64,000 bases of DNA from assembly GCA_022494885.1 (NCBI GenBank), contig JAGVSM010002861.1, positions 1 through 64,000 of the forward strand, read 5' to 3'. The DNA comes from Micrasema longulum. Its lineage: Eukaryota; Arthropoda; Insecta; Trichoptera; Brachycentridae. The notes beneath the pieces are model-generated. The model saw only the letters and a program-made list of their open reading frames with translations, did not search any database and was not told the origin of the DNA. This document shows positions 48,250-61,289 of this stretch, in pieces (position 1 is the stretch's first letter; each line of letters starts with the position of its first letter). The translations under genes were made by a program, and so were the position numbers.

Positions 48250-49010
48250 TAATAACACTCTTTCTCTCTCCGATGGCGCTACAGCCCATTTCGAGCTTTG
48301 GCCTCCTGCAACTTTCGCCTCCAACTCTGTCGGTCCTCAGCCGCCGTCTTCCAATTTACCACCTGGAGAAACTGCGCTGCATCCTTTCTCACTTCATCCT
48401 CCCATCTCATCCTGGGTCATCCCACTAATCTCTTTCCTCCCGGGTGTCCGCTCATTATTGTTTTAGGGACACGTGAGTCAGGCATTCGCTGTACATGTCC
48501 GGCCCATCGTAATCTAAGCATCTTCATATGTTCCGAGATGCTCGGGGCCTGGTATATATTGTACAGTTCTTCGTTATACCGAATGTGCCACTGATTATTC
48601 TCTCTCACTGGTCCGCAGATTCTTCTGAGTACTTTTCGTTCAAAAGTGTCCAGCATTTCAGCCATCTTACTGTCAGTGTTAACGCCTCACACCCATATCA
48701 ACACAGTACGTATAATTGTTTTGTATATGGTTATTTTGGTTTTCCTGGGGACGTTACGTGATTTGAACACTGGCAGCAAAGAAAAGTATGTTTTGTTGGC
48801 TGCTGTGATTATTTTTCTGATTTCTGCTGGATCCTCGTTATTTTCAGTTATACTGGAGCCCAGGTAGGTGAATTGCTCGACCACTTCGAAGGAGTAGTTA
48901 TCTTTGTATTGGACACAGCCTCTTGCTCTGTGCGATGGGTTTCTGCTCTGTGTCATCATTTTTGTTTTATCAACATTGATTTGCAGTCCCATATATAGAT
49001 TAATAACAAT
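48250..49010 (-). pseudogene. RTE-like reverse transcriptase C-terminus
   Basis: The minus translation runs INVDKTKMMTQSRN, FEVVEQFTYLGSSITENNED, then after a frame change VLRRICGPVRENNQWHIRYN, LRWAGHVQRM and GKRLVGWPRMRWEDEVRKDA. These are the standard C-terminal blocks of endonuclease/reverse-transcriptase elements. The catalytic region is lost. Confidence 0.8.
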
Positions 49011-49043
49011 CTTAATTAATTGACACCCAATTCTAAATGTATT

Positions 49044-49130
49044 TGGCCACCCTCGTGGTATAATGGCTAAGACGATTGACACACGCGCAGAGTGTTCTGT
49101 GTTCGAGTCCTCGTAACATAACATGATTAA
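49044..49130 (+). repeat. tRNA-like SINE fragment
   Basis: CCTCGTGGTATAATGGCTAA (box A-like) and GTGTTCGAGTCCTCG (box B-like) stand in tRNA spacing. No acceptor-stem closure is visible, so it is not a functional tRNA. Confidence 0.45.
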
Positions 49131-49547
49131 AGAGTGATTTTTTTTAAAGCTGAAAAGGGTTCTTGGCTTATTCTGGTGCAAAATAAAATAATGTACAATA
49201 TGTGAATTCAATATCTGTTTGTGTAACTAAAAAAATAAAATTCAATCTCATTTTCTAGGAGAGTTTTTTAATTTATTATTATTATATTTCCGCACAATTC
49301 GGACTTAATGTAAATATATTATTTTAAGAAAAATGCGCCTTAGCATTAAAGCCTTTCTTAATCAAATTCATAAGAATCATCATCACCATCCCCTATCCGC
49401 ACCCGATGGTGGATATGGCACTACATTAGAACACCAAATGCAGCGTACCTTGATCATATATACATATAATATACTCGTGTATAGTAGGATAATTTATATA
49501 TGGCCATTTTTGTGAAAATCATTTTAATGGTTAAATAAGGGTAAGCT

Positions 49548-49865
49548 GTGGTGTGTTTGAGAAGGATACTGTCTTTCTTTGGACATATTGCTAGACGTGA
49601 GCCAGACAATCTAGAAAAGGCAATAATGTCTGGCCGAGTTGAAGGTAGGAGAAGCCGGGGTAGAATACCAGATAGATGGACTGACCAAATAAAGGTGGCT
49701 ACGGGGCTAAAATTTGATGAGTCAGTTCGTCGGGCTGAGGACAAACTAGAGTGGAACAGACTAATCAGAAGTGTTCATGGTGATCACGATCCTTAGCATT
49801 GAGGGACCGACTTGGAAAAAGATGGGTAAGGTGGTCAGCCTCAAGCCTCAGGTACCAGTCTGGGG
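49548..49865 (+). pseudogene. RTE-like retrotransposon C-terminus
   Basis: LSFFGHIARREPDNLEKAIM, GRVEGRRSRGRIPDRWTDQI and a tail GDHDP. This is the common C-terminal signature of another RTE-type family. It lacks all catalytic domains. Confidence 0.7.
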
Positions 49866-49892
49866 ACTGTGAAATATTGAAGTGTTACGCCA

Positions 49893-50036
49893 GCCTCCGT
49901 GGTGTAATCCGGGTTCGATTCTCGGTGAGAAAACAAAAATTAATGGTGATTTTTCTTTCTCAAACCTGAATGTTTTGTGCTGTAATTCAATACTGAATTT
50001 GGCCCTCCTGGCCTGTTGTGGAGCAAAAAAAAAAAC
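49893..50036 (+). repeat. tRNA-derived SINE, family 1, with internal head deletion
   Basis: GCCTCCGTGGTGTAATCC runs straight into GGGTTCGATTCTCGGTGAG, so the segment between the box A and box B regions is missing. The body and the final GTTGTGGAGCAAAAAAA are intact. Confidence 0.65.
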
Positions 50037-50238
50037 ACTTAAAACAAATATTGTAACAAATCCGCAAACCATTATTAACACGATCTTCAATTACAAACTG
50101 AAGAAATAAAAAAATACCCGCTTAATACTTTAAAGTGACTGTTAAAAGGTAATAAATAAATGTATATAAAATGTTAAATACACCTGTCTTTAAAAAATCT
50201 TTAAACTTAGTGGGTAATTACCCGCTATTATAATATCG

Positions 50239-50262
50239 TCAGGTTTCTGGCACAAGTTGGTA

Positions 50263-50297
<35 letters not shown>

Positions 50298-50600
50298 CAT
50301 TACGCCATTTCCCCATAGGGGTAGGCAGAGAGATTGGCCGCCACACACGTATATCCTGGCATACATTACTAGCTTCATCCACATTCATACATCTTGTCAT
50401 ACATGCCATTCGGTGCAGCCTTCTTTTAACATGACCAGACTTCAAATGTTGGTTAATATGATCATGCCACGTCGTCCTTGGTCGTTTTCGTCTCACGTTA
50501 CCATTAATTCTCACCAAATTTACCCGTTTTACAATTTTTTTCGTCATCTATTCGTTCTACGTGACCAAACCACCTTAGAGATCTTAATCTTATACTTTAT
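50239..50600 (-). pseudogene. RTE-like 3' end with (TAG)n tail
   Basis: The minus translation contains GNVRRKRPRTTWHDHINQHL and MACMTRCMNVDEASNVCQD, the same C-terminus as 30661-30836. Its 3' tail is an array of about 11 TAG/CTA triplets (50263-50297). Confidence 0.75.
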
Positions 50601-50639
50601 GCAGAATTACACTCTCGCCTGATTTCATCGTTTGTTGGT

Positions 50640-53320
50640 AACTAACATTTCACTAATTGTGACAATTTTCACCTTTATAGTTAAAAGCTCATCCCAAATC
50701 AACAATTTAAATAAAACCGCAAACAGAATATTACAAATCATTATTTTTCGTCTCTATAAAACACAACATATTTTTATTTAATTTTTAAACAAAGGTTTTT
50801 TGATACCAGTTATGAATCTATCTCATTTTTTGAGAATTTGTGGTTTCAACTCATTTATTTAATTTATTTAAAAAAAACAACCAACTCTACCAAATTTTGT
50901 CAGAAACCCGATGATATGTAACTTAAAATACCAAAAAAACGCTGTTCTGCAGCTTTGAAATTAAAACAATCAGTTTTTTTTTTAAAAAACACATTTTTCA
51001 AAGGGCGTTTTTATCCCTTTTCGCTCACTTTGGATACCTGAGGGCAACCCTTTGTAACGGGCGTTTGATTTTTGACCCCGAGCTTTTCCAGAAGGGGGTG
51101 AATATAGCATGAAGTATTGAGGCTACCCACCCCTCAGACTGGCACGGCCTGTCACCGCTCCACTCTTGCTTTTCATACACAATGCTAATAAAATACGCTC
51201 CATTTTTCATTGTGCCGTGGCGTAAACAGGAAATGCATGACCAAAATGTTGCAAGGTTGACTGTATTATTCCGCCGTTCTTTTTCCATACTACAAAGGGT
51301 TTCCCTCCCGATTCCGCCATTACAGCGAACGCCTTACGTTATAATGAGATATTAATTTCGAAATACGTTCTGTTTAACTCAACGCGTTCGTTTTGTTGAC
51401 CATCACCCCATAAATTTTGTATATTTTTCCTGTAAAAAAAATAAAAAAATCGTATGTAACGTAAAAGTTTGTTGGTATTAACATAAGTTGTGTTCGTTTT
51501 TCCCAAATAATGAGAACAAGAGGACACATTTTTACACAAAAAAAAATTGACCTTTACCACCGCACTGCTTGATCTGAATAGAAAAATATTATGCTCTCGA
51601 TAGATGAAACTTACCGACAAGGTAATGTCTTGTCTCTCCGGGAAAAAAATAACAATTATATCAAAAAAATTAAATAAAAGCATACATTAGAAAATATACC
51701 GATTATAATAAAAATTGAAGCATTAATGTAAAATTTAAAAAATGAAACAGAAAAAAATACAAATTAAAAAATTAAAAAAAAAACTATGTATAAAAACAAA
51801 AAGAAGAAGGGATATATTTGTCAATTTTTAGTCAGAAAATGAATCAATATCTATTCCATATTGGTTAGTTTAAAAAACTTGTCGATTAGTTTTAATCATA
51901 AATAAATAGAAAATGAAGAACTGTTTATCTTTGTGAAACTATTCATTCAGAATATAAAATAACTGAAATAACCTATTTTTGCATATTCACGATTTAAATA
52001 CGTTTTTAAAAAATAAACATATTTAATTACACAATCACAATTTTATTACAGTGCAATTATTTACTTTTTTGTCCTGACTTGTTCGAAAATTCCGTGATAA
52101 GTCGGGACTCTTCTATACCAAAATCAATACATTTTTAAATATTATGACACATCAATATACAAAATACATAATAAAAATGTATTAATATCAAGAAATACAA
52201 TGCAGATAAGTTATTTAATAATACACAGTGTAGAAAAATTAAGATCATGTATCTAAATTTGATTTTTGATTTATTTTTTAAAAAATTTTATAATTAAATT
52301 TAGTAATTAATTTTGATAGTAAAAATAAAAATAAAATAATCATACGAATACATTTATATGGTACAATTTGAACTTTAGTAAACAGATTAATAAACAATTT
52401 TATGTTTCGATTAGCAATAGTTAAAATACATATTTTCAAATTACTAAGCATAACTATGTTAATTCAAAGATGATATACACATATAAATGTAAAGGTTATT
52501 ATAAATTCAGCATTTATACTATAAATTTATACCCGGAGCAATCTTATACAGTGGCCTCTTCCCCTCAACCAAATCCAGTAATGGGTGTTAAAACACCTGT
52601 ATCTCGATATCTGAAGAATATTTGTTTAACATAATATTCATTTTATTTATCAATTTGTCGTTTTTCTGTAGGTATAAGGTATTTGATTAATAGTTGACTT
52701 GCAGATAAAACTTAATATATACTTATTATGTTTCCAAAAATAATGTTTTCAAATAATATCAAAACATTAAATTACAAACTCTTATTTAATTTATTTACAC
52801 TTACGAGTGTTAAAATTATTATGTTGTAAAGTTTATTGATAAAAACAATAATTTGATATTGTTTTTTTTTTAAACCTGATTGCAAATTGATAAACATTTT
52901 TTAATAAGCTATTTTAATATGAGAAAAAGCAGTGTTTCGCACGAAAATAAAATTTAACATTAGAAATATGATTTATGAAATTGAATGTTTTTTTTAAATT
53001 TTAATTTTACCGAAAATCAAACATACGTATTTAAATATGTATTTTTTTTTTAAAAGAAGCCAATTTATATGGTTTGTCATATTAAAAACACTACTTAGTT
53101 TATAGAAATACTGTAAGCTCAACTACAGGGAGCGAGATAAAATAGGAATATCGAAATTGAAATATTACGTACAGAGTAGATAATAAATAAACATTTAGTT
53201 TTGTATGGAGAAAGTACAGTGTTTATAAAAAACAAATGCACACATTTTCTGTATAGTAAAGCAAAAGAGAAAATGGCGCCTAGTACAATAATAACATTAC
53301 TAGAATAGCCATCAATCCGT
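50640..53320. other. No gene recognised
   Basis: AT-rich DNA. 50640-50745 matches 55085-55170 (AAAAGCTCATCCC, CAATCAACAATTTAAATAAA), so an old repeat is present; 51475-51530 matches part of the foldback element at 25513. The GC-richer patch at 51000-51330 has no recognisable product. Confidence 0.4.
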
Positions 53321-53329
53321 AGCACTGTC

Positions 53330-53850
53330 TACGTCACAGCTCGCCGTAGTACGTCGTAAGTACCTGCAAGTATAAATGCGTAGCAGCAACGCACGCGCAG
53401 GCCTACGGCGTAGCACTGCGTACACTTGCTTGCAAGAGATGCCTTCAGCGCAAACATGCGAACATCGCTACCGCGTACAAGCGAATCAAGCCCACGAGTA
53501 AAAAAGAGAGTGAGAGAAAAAAAACGCAATGCTGTGTTTTAGTTCTTTTGGTGAGGTGTGGCGCAGCTGCGCGCGGTTTCGAAGAAATTGCGATTACTCT
53601 TTCCTCTTTGACTTTTCCTCCCACTCCTCTGGCCCAACCCAGAGTCCTAAAAACAAACCATATCGATTTTGACAGTACCGTAGTGCGGCTCTAATGTGGT
53701 AGTGCCTTCACTTGCACCACCCCCTCCCCTAGTCCCCCACCCATTCCCACCCCATAAACTTGCAGGGGGCACTTGTTCCATGGTGAGTCTCGAATTTCCA
53801 CACAAACTTGTTTTTGTCTGCTGTTCACTCTTGCACGCCTTCACACCCCC
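53330..53850. other. GC-enriched patch without recognised gene
   Basis: 53335-53480 is dense in CGTAGC/CGTACG-like words and CG dinucleotides. 53700-53760 is C-rich on the plus strand. ORFs on both strands overlap without domain signatures. Could be a regulatory island or old repeat. Confidence 0.35.
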
Positions 53851-55539
53851 TTTCCGTGTTTTGTGCGAAATAACAATTTCAGTTTTTTTTGTAAAATTAT
53901 TGTTTTCAGACAGTCATAATCGATGCATTTCTTCAAACTGAAATACATCTACATAATTTGAAAACCAAATTTTTACAATCAGTATACAAACATATTATGT
54001 ATATAACAATTGGAATAAAACTGCATTATTTAGCATCACCTAAATATTTATTATTACTATTTTAAAGACGTGCAATTTAATGTGCATAGTTGTTTATATT
54101 AAATTATTTTAATCGATTTAAGCAGATTATGGTCGGTAAACCATTCTACCATGGATAATTATTGACATAGGTATATTCCAACAGCTAGAAAATCATTTTT
54201 GAGAACGAAATATGGATGTCCAGGCATTTGCATTTGCATCAATATAATGATTTGTAATTGCCTTGTTTTAGTGATCAGTTTACTCGTTCTATAACATTTA
54301 TAATTCTGCCTATGTTTAAACATCCACATTACCCTTCTAATATACATATTTTATTTAGAGGGTGTTATCAAATTTTTGCATAATAATATTTGAACGTACT
54401 CAAAATATTGTTAATGGAAAATCTTGTATTTATATTTTAACTCCTTCAACAAAAATACAATAGTATTGATGGAAAGTTTTTATTTTATTTTGCATATACC
54501 GGCAGTTTTATTTGGCAAGTACCAGCACAACTTATAAAAATCATTGTCCAGTGACAGTCTCGTGTTCTTGAAACTTATTGTAAACATAAATATAATTGTA
54601 CATTAAGTTCACCTTTGATAATGTAAAATGTTTTTTTAATTTTATTGTACAAAAGATAATGTATTTTTAAGGCTAAAAATTATTATAAAAATAAAAAATG
54701 AGTAATACGTAAATTAATTAATATTACTTTTTTTTCTATAAAAATGAACAATGAACTTTCAGTAAGAATTTTCACCAACAAATCAAAAAATTAAGAGGGC
54801 ATGCGGTCCCAGACAATTTTGATGAATAGGTATTTGAGCATTGTTTTTCTCTCACTCTCTTGCAAATGATTTATCGATACTGTGTAAAAAGGCTATTGCG
54901 CGTTGGAGTGATTATGCCTAACTGAAATCGACAAAATTGACGTTTTGTTGTGCCGTTTTCCGCACCTCACGACAGAACCAATTTTGTTTTTTTAAGGACA
55001 GTATTAGAATGAAATTTTCAGTGTCGGTACCTTTTCGGTTTTTAAAAAATAATTATCATATCGTGGCAACTAATTGATAACTTACATTTTGCTAATTGTA
55101 AATTAAAAGGTCATTGCACTAAAAGCTCATCCCCAATCAACAATTTAAATAAAACAGCAGGTTGAATATTATAAAATATTGTTTTTTGTATTTATTTAAT
55201 ACGAAAAACATGTATATATATTAAAATAAAGATTATCAAGACCCCAGTAATAAAGGCAAATCATTTTCATAAATTTGTAGTTACGAGCTTGTTCCAAAAA
55301 CCCGATAATATTTGCATTTCTTACCTCCACTAGACAGTAGATAAAACTGGGCGCTTTTAAGGGTTTTTGGATGGTTCTAGTTCCCATAGTAAACAATTTA
55401 CCCAAAAATCAAAATAAAAGGGTGACGCCAATAGAAAATATTAAAGTGTGTAAAAAAATCATTACTTTAGTGCCAGGGAGAAAATACGAGAATACGATTG
55501 TAAGAAGAAAAGCAAAATCGCGATTCCTCTTAAACAGGT
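53851..55539. other. No gene recognised; diverged repeat at 54160-54420
   Basis: 54160-54420 is distantly similar to the interior and right flank of the TTAA-ended element (TTCTGCCTATGTTTAAACAT, then ACTCAAAATATTGTTAATGG). The remainder is AT-rich. Confidence 0.4.
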
Positions 55540-55880
55540 TTGTGGTCCAGTGGTACTCGTTGTGCCGCGGGCGCATGAGTCTGAGGTTTGATCCTGTTCT
55601 AGCACAACATGATTTGCATTTTCTAGAACACTTATTTGCATGCTGAAAATGGCCCCAAAAGCGAATTAAAGATTTAGTAGCAACAAAGTGATTTATTTTG
55701 GTAATGACTCAAGTAATTATTAAAAATATAAATGTATGAGCTAAGTGTTTTAAAAAAAAAACAATAAACCGGCCTGTGGTCCCGTGGCTTGTGTCGCAAA
55801 CTCACGGATCAGGGTCTGAGGATCGGACCGCCACCACTCTACCACAATTTCATTCCTATTTTCAAATAGTGAGAGGTCAA
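55540..55880 (+). repeat. Two tRNA-derived SINE family 2 copies
   Basis: 55540-55680 starts GTTTGTGGTCCAGTGG and contains GCTGAAAATGGCCCC. 55768-55880 starts GGCCTGTGGTCCCGTGGC with ACTCACGGATCAGGG. Both resemble the copy at 62226-62400 but are diverged. Confidence 0.45.
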
Positions 55881-57190
55881 ATCTTACTTTGAGCAGGTAC
55901 CTACTTATTATTTCAAGCAAATATCAAATAGTAAAGAGTTCTCTCGATGTAATTTGGAAAATATGAATAGTAAAATACATTCTGCATATGATGAAAGAAC
56001 GCGAGGACTATTAAGATACTTACTTCTAATAAAAAACAACAACAGATTCTAAAAATAAATATCGTGCATGAAAGAAAAGAGTGTATCGTGTGAAATGCGA
56101 TCGGTATATTACTAAGTTGTTATTTAGATGATGTGAAAAACTGTGTTTTTAGGCGCAAGCGAAAAAAAAAACATTACGTAACGCTTTATCAAAACTATCC
56201 GGAAATGTTTACAAAGAGCGCTACGATCCAAGTACACAAGTATTGCCTAGTTCTGTGAGTATATGCACTATACAGTATACCGTGTATAGTGTTATTCTCC
56301 ACAAAACGACCTCGGACATACGTTTCTCACCCAACCCTCCCCTTTATCTTCAGCGAGAAAAAGACGAAGATTGTCATTCCTGTTCTTTTACTGAGAAATC
56401 ATTCCGTTTGTACGGCGTGCCTCCTCCAGATACTATTTGTCTTATGCGGATAGATTGACGTGATACGTAGAACGTATATATAGGGTAAGAAGAGATGTAT
56501 TAAGCATGGCCACAGGTAGCGAATCGAACCCAAAATACCACATAAGGACGAAAAGATAAATGACCAGAGTTTATCTTCGTACAAATTCTTTCTGAACCGG
56601 CAGATGGAACAGAAAGCATGCCTGAACGGTATTCTTCGGCGGATTGATTAAGCGTGGATATTTTACGTAGGCGACGATGAAAGCAATAGTTTTACTGCAA
56701 GCAAACCAACCCTCGTATAATGGTGGGCGGGAATATGCCTGGGCTAGCTAGCAAATGTAATGTGTCATTAGTGCCCCACACATGGTTGCTATTTTTTTTT
56801 TGTTGAAAGGACTTTATTTCAATACGCGTTTGTTTCAGGACTGTCGTGTGTTTCTCGGTAAAAACACTTCTTATATAATTAATGAGCGAACCAAATCACA
56901 GCTGAAAAAATGTTCCTATGGTAAAAAAATAGACACATTTGAATCACCGAACACATTTTTGATTTAACATGTTTAATGGTCGTATTTTAAAATTTATTTA
57001 AGCTTGAAAAATCTTCTTAATTCGCGTAGTTCCTTTGACTTCAATGGAAACAAATATTTATTAATATTTGTTTTATAGAGAGCCTACAAATAATATTTTG
57101 AAATAAAAGTTTAATAAAATGGGACAAGTCTATTATTTTTTTAATCTTCAGAAATTTAATATTAAGATGAAGATGACATTTCAAAAAGTT
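55881..57190. other. No gene recognised
   Basis: Mixed AT-rich DNA. The small ORFs (for example near 56243-56458) carry no recognisable motif and have no splice-consistent partners. Confidence 0.4.
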
Positions 57191-57199
57191 TTACTTACC

Positions 57200-57500
57200 A
57201 ACCAACGATATGTATTACAAAAAAAATAATAACGTTTACCTAACTCCATGAGCCCAAGAGCCCAGTATTGAGTTAGGATACAATATAATGGAAAGTAAAA
57301 ACATACATATAATTAAAGATCACAAAAAAAAAAAAATGAAAATTACATAAACATAAATTTTAATTAACATATGGACAACACGAATAATAGTACATCAATC
57401 TAAGAAATATTTCGCAGCAGTCTCCTGTAATGATCTCTTCCTTTAGACAAAATCAAAACTAGTACAGTTCTCTTAAAAATGGCTTTCAAGGGCTGCGATA
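57200..57500 (-). pseudogene. 3' end of a non-LTR retrotransposon
   Basis: The minus translation ends ALKAIFKRTVLVLILSKGRD then HYRRLLRNIS and a stop. The untranslated tail (CTAACTCAATACTGGGCTCT) resembles the tail at 34920-35010. Confidence 0.45.
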
Positions 57501-57526
57501 ACTAGCATTTTTTATTTATTTTTTTA

Positions 57527-57697
57527 TATTTTTTTTGCACCACAACAGGCCAGGAGGCCCAATTACAGTGATGAATTACAGCACATAACACTCAGGCTTG
57601 AGAAAAATTACATTGTAATTTTTGTGTTCTAACCGGGAATCGAACCCGGAACCTTCCGTGTGTGATTCAAGCATCTTGACCACTATACCACGGAGAT
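57527..57697 (-). repeat. tRNA-derived SINE, family 1
   Basis: Same head and tail as 47193-47366 with scattered substitutions; about 170 bp, poly-A end at the low coordinate. Confidence 0.7.
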
Positions 57698-58019
57698 TGT
57701 CAACGTCGTCAACTGGCCGTAACGCTGTCTTTATCGGTGCATATCGAGACGGTATAAACTAACATACATATTTATGTTCGAAAAGGTGTATATTAGTATG
57801 AAAATTCAAAAGTATCTTCGGTAAAGTGTAATTGAAAATATGTAGAAAAAAATGTAAGTATATTATATTTTTCATTCCGAAAATTTAATTTTACTTCGTA
57901 GATAAAATTGAAAATAAATTTTAACTTCCCATTAGAAGACGGACCCAGAACATTTGACATAATATTACTTAAATTAGTAGGTAATTAAAAAGTAAACAAA
58001 TAGTTTATTAATATATTAG

Positions 58020-59000
58020 AAACAGAGACGGAGTACATAATAGAAGGGGATGAGTTGATACTGTCGCTGGAGTACCTCAAGGTGGAGTTTTATCACCATT
58101 ACTATTTTCCCTGTTTATCAATCCGATAGCAGAGTGTCTCAATGGTTCATATCATCTCTATACAGATGATTAACGAAGCAATAAAATTGATGCCGCATAC
58201 ACTAAATTACGTGTCAACACGGACAAAAGAGAATAGTTTACTTATAAACCCATCTAAAACACAAATTATGTTGGCGGGTAGTCAAAGATTGCTTAGTAAA
58301 TTAGACGAATCTTCACTTAATCTTTTTAATGTCAATGGTACCAATATTCAATACAAGAAATCCGTAAACAATGTCGGAGTACTAATTCATTAACTTCTAT
58401 GCTGGCGAGCTCATACTAACGAATTAAGCCGCAAAATATTTTTCAGTCTCCTACACTCACTTTGAAGGTTGCAAAAATTCTTACACATTAATACTAAATG
58501 CACTCTGGTAAAAGCATTACTACTACCCATTCTAGATTACGCTGATGTTTTCATGATTGATTTAAGCTTTGAGCAACTCGATAAACTTGAACGACTTCAG
58601 AATAGATGCAAAAGGTATATTTTTGGTCTTAGGAAATATGACCACATTTTTGATTATTGTATTCATCTGAAATTGCTCAAAATTAGACAGCGGAGAGACT
58701 ATCACCCCCTTTCACTTCTGTTCAATGTACTTCATAGTCCTAACGCTCATATATACCTGCGTGAAAAATTTCAAAGTTTATCAGTTCATGGTTTACCTCT
58801 TCGTTCTAATTCTCAAAAAACTCTCTTAATACCCATCCACAATTTCTCTTTATTCTCTAACTCATATAGTGTCCATGCCGTTCGACTGTGTAATCATCTC
58901 CCATTCACCATATCAAAGATGTTACTACATTATCTCTGTTTAAATCACGTCTGAAGAAACATCTCGTTTCTCTTCCTTAATCTCTCCTTCTTTCCTCTTT
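58020..59000 (+). pseudogene. CR1/jockey-like reverse transcriptase
   Basis: VAGVPQGGVLSPLLFSLFIN at about 58065-58125 and YHLYTDD (YTDD in place of YADD) near 58165 give the palm core. After a frame change come ENSLLINPSKTQIMLAG and NVNGTNIQYKKSVNNVGVLI, then ALLLPILDYADVFMIDL and RLQNRCKRYIFGLRKYDHIF. Frameshifted but long, with a C-rich 3' region to about 59030. Confidence 0.8.
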
Positions 59001-59229
59001 CCTCTTTTTTCCTTATTCCATTGAGTAATGGTATTGATTTAAGATAATTTGTACACATATACATTTATTTCTATTTTTAAATATCTTAAGCTTTTTTATA
59101 TCTTTATTTTCTATTGAATATGTTTTAACTTAAATAATAAAAATGAAACTGTTATTTTATTGGTTGATTGGAAGAAGTTTCCATTTGGCAATAAACCTGC
59201 CAATGTACAATTAACATTTTGTACAAAAA

Positions 59230-60295
59230 GTTATAAAATAAGAATATATTTATATCAATATTAACAACTCCCTAGGGGGTTAAACCCTGATATTGTCAAC
59301 AAAAAATTGGGTATACTTGAAATACTGTTGAAGTAATTTATTGATTGTAATTGATAACGAACTGTATTTAAAATGTTAAAAATAGATAATTTGTACATTA
59401 TGTTGTACATACCGGTAATTGGTACCTACTCAGTACTTTATTTCTGCGAATACCCTGTTATTCCCGGGTATCTCTTGCTCCAAATACCCGAAAGATATGT
59501 AGGTACTAGGTACCTAACCAGCTGACATGTACTCGCCAGCCATAAATTGCCGAAGACGCGGAAAGGAGAAGAAAAAAACGCGCGAAGATAGGTACATTCT
59601 ACTATCCTGTAACCCACCTTCCCGCGCAGGTATATGGCGAATCTCCCGCTCGGGAGAAGGGAGGGTAAAACAAAAGCAAGAAGAAGAATCAAACATAATA
59701 AAGGAGCGCAAAAGTTTTTAAAGTAGCGCGCAGTTGTAGTGGATATACCTACGCGTGTGTTGCCTAACATCGTTAAACCTTGCCTACGATGGAGGTGGTG
59801 AGATAAATCAGTTTGCACGAACTTCAGACTAAAAAAAGAACCCCTTTCCGCCGAATTTGCAGCCTCGGCCTATTGTTATTAATATAAGATGCCCTTTGAA
59901 TCGCCCTGGAATTCAGGAGAACTTAAGCTTCATTAACGGTGTTACATAACATTTTATCCGGTGAGAGAGATGCTTAAGATATTCTATCTCAAATGAACAT
60001 CAATGTTCCGAATCGCGCTACTCCACTCGTACTAATACATTATTTGCTGTGGGAAATTACAGAACCAACCAACCTTTTTACCAATGCCAAGAATGCTCAG
60101 GCTTTACAATGAAGTGTCTGAAGACAGATCGGTCGATGTATTCCTACAGCAAAGAGAGTTGTACAAAAGATAAATATTTAACTCACTTTTCGAAAGATGA
60201 AACCAACCAACAGAGCAATGTCCTATCTCTTGTCTCTCAGAGACAATAATAATTTCTTTGTATTTTCTTTTTAATCTTATGTAGTTTACAATACT
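59230..60295. other. No gene recognised
   Basis: 59262-59330 (AACTCCCTAGGGGGTTAAAC, then GTCAACAAAAAATTGGG) is a diverged match to the right flank of the TTAA-ended elements. 59500-59720 is purine/GC-biased with ORFs on both strands but no domain signature. Confidence 0.4.
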
Positions 60296-60299
60296 ATTT

Positions 60300-60680
60300 C
60301 ATTAATTTATTTATTAACGGACATTGTCCATGTATACAATTTAAGGGTTTAAATATAACAATAAAAGAATAGTTTAAAACATTAAAAAAAGAAAAGAAGC
60401 ATTGACAAACATAAGGGACATCAAGACAAGATCTGGACTATTTATTTAGTGCTCGTTTAAATCGTAGTAAACTTAAACCAATAAACTCCAGATCTTGTTT
60501 TGAGTTAACAATACGACAAAGACGGGTCATTGGAGAATTAAGGCCATAGTTTGTTCTATGCTGATCGATGAATAGTACTTCATTGTTTCTCAATCTACAA
60601 GTCAGAATATTGAATTTTACTTGTCCCAGTAATGATGAAACATCGATTTTACCATTTAGTATGCTGAACATATAATACAT
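60300..60680 (-). pseudogene. 3' end of a non-LTR retrotransposon
   Basis: The minus translation QHRTNYGLNSPMTRLCRIVN then LEFIGLSLLRFKRAL is a typical C-terminus of jockey-like reverse transcriptases. A 5'-truncated copy, cut at the right by a SINE. Confidence 0.65.
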
Positions 60681-60682
60681 AT

Positions 60683-60803
60683 AATCACAGAACACCCAAG
60701 CTTGAAAAAAATCACTTTTTTTTTTTTTTGTTCTCACCGGGAATCGAACCCGGAACCTTCCGTGTGTGAGTCAAGCGCCTTGACCACTACACCACGGAGG
60801 TCG
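60683..60803 (-). repeat. tRNA-derived SINE, family 1, truncated
   Basis: The head with box B is intact (GGAACCTTCCGTGTGTGAGT on the plus strand). The distal body is missing; an RTE-like 3' tail (60804-60880, GGGGAAATGGCGTGATGGTA, plus strand) follows directly. Confidence 0.65.
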
Positions 60804-61289
60804 CCAGGATATATGCGTGTGATGGTTCATTCTCTCAGCCTACCCCGACGGGGAAATGGCGTGATGGTAGTAGTGGTAATATATTACATAAGATAGTAAT
60901 GGTCACTCCACATCTTCACGAAAACAAAATACTACACGACACAAAGACTTGACTTATTATCTCCATGTGTTTAGATTTAATATTTAGTAGACGCTGTTAA
61001 AATTATAAAATAGGATAATATTCACTACTTAAGTATACCTTGATAAGGAAGCTTGTGTAGCTTCGAAACCAGTCGGTAATAAAATCAAAAATAAGCGAGT
61101 AAAATAAGAGTTGTTTCATTTTAATTTTAATAACGTCAATTTTGATTATCATTACCCTTATTGAATACCAATAAAATTTGTGTCTTACGATTTTTTGTGA
61201 AATTGACCTTTCTTGACCCTAAACCTAGCTTGTATTTCAGCGTACACCGCGGAAGCCAACGAGAAAAATCCGTTTGATGTACAGTCTTT

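Noticed and set aside
53647..53941. Proline-rich and glycine-rich ORFs on opposite strands
   Set aside because: They derive from C-runs in simple sequence; no further exons or motifs.
59438..59818. ORFs on both strands in a GC/purine-biased stretch
   Set aside because: Mirror-image open frames with no domain; probably composition.
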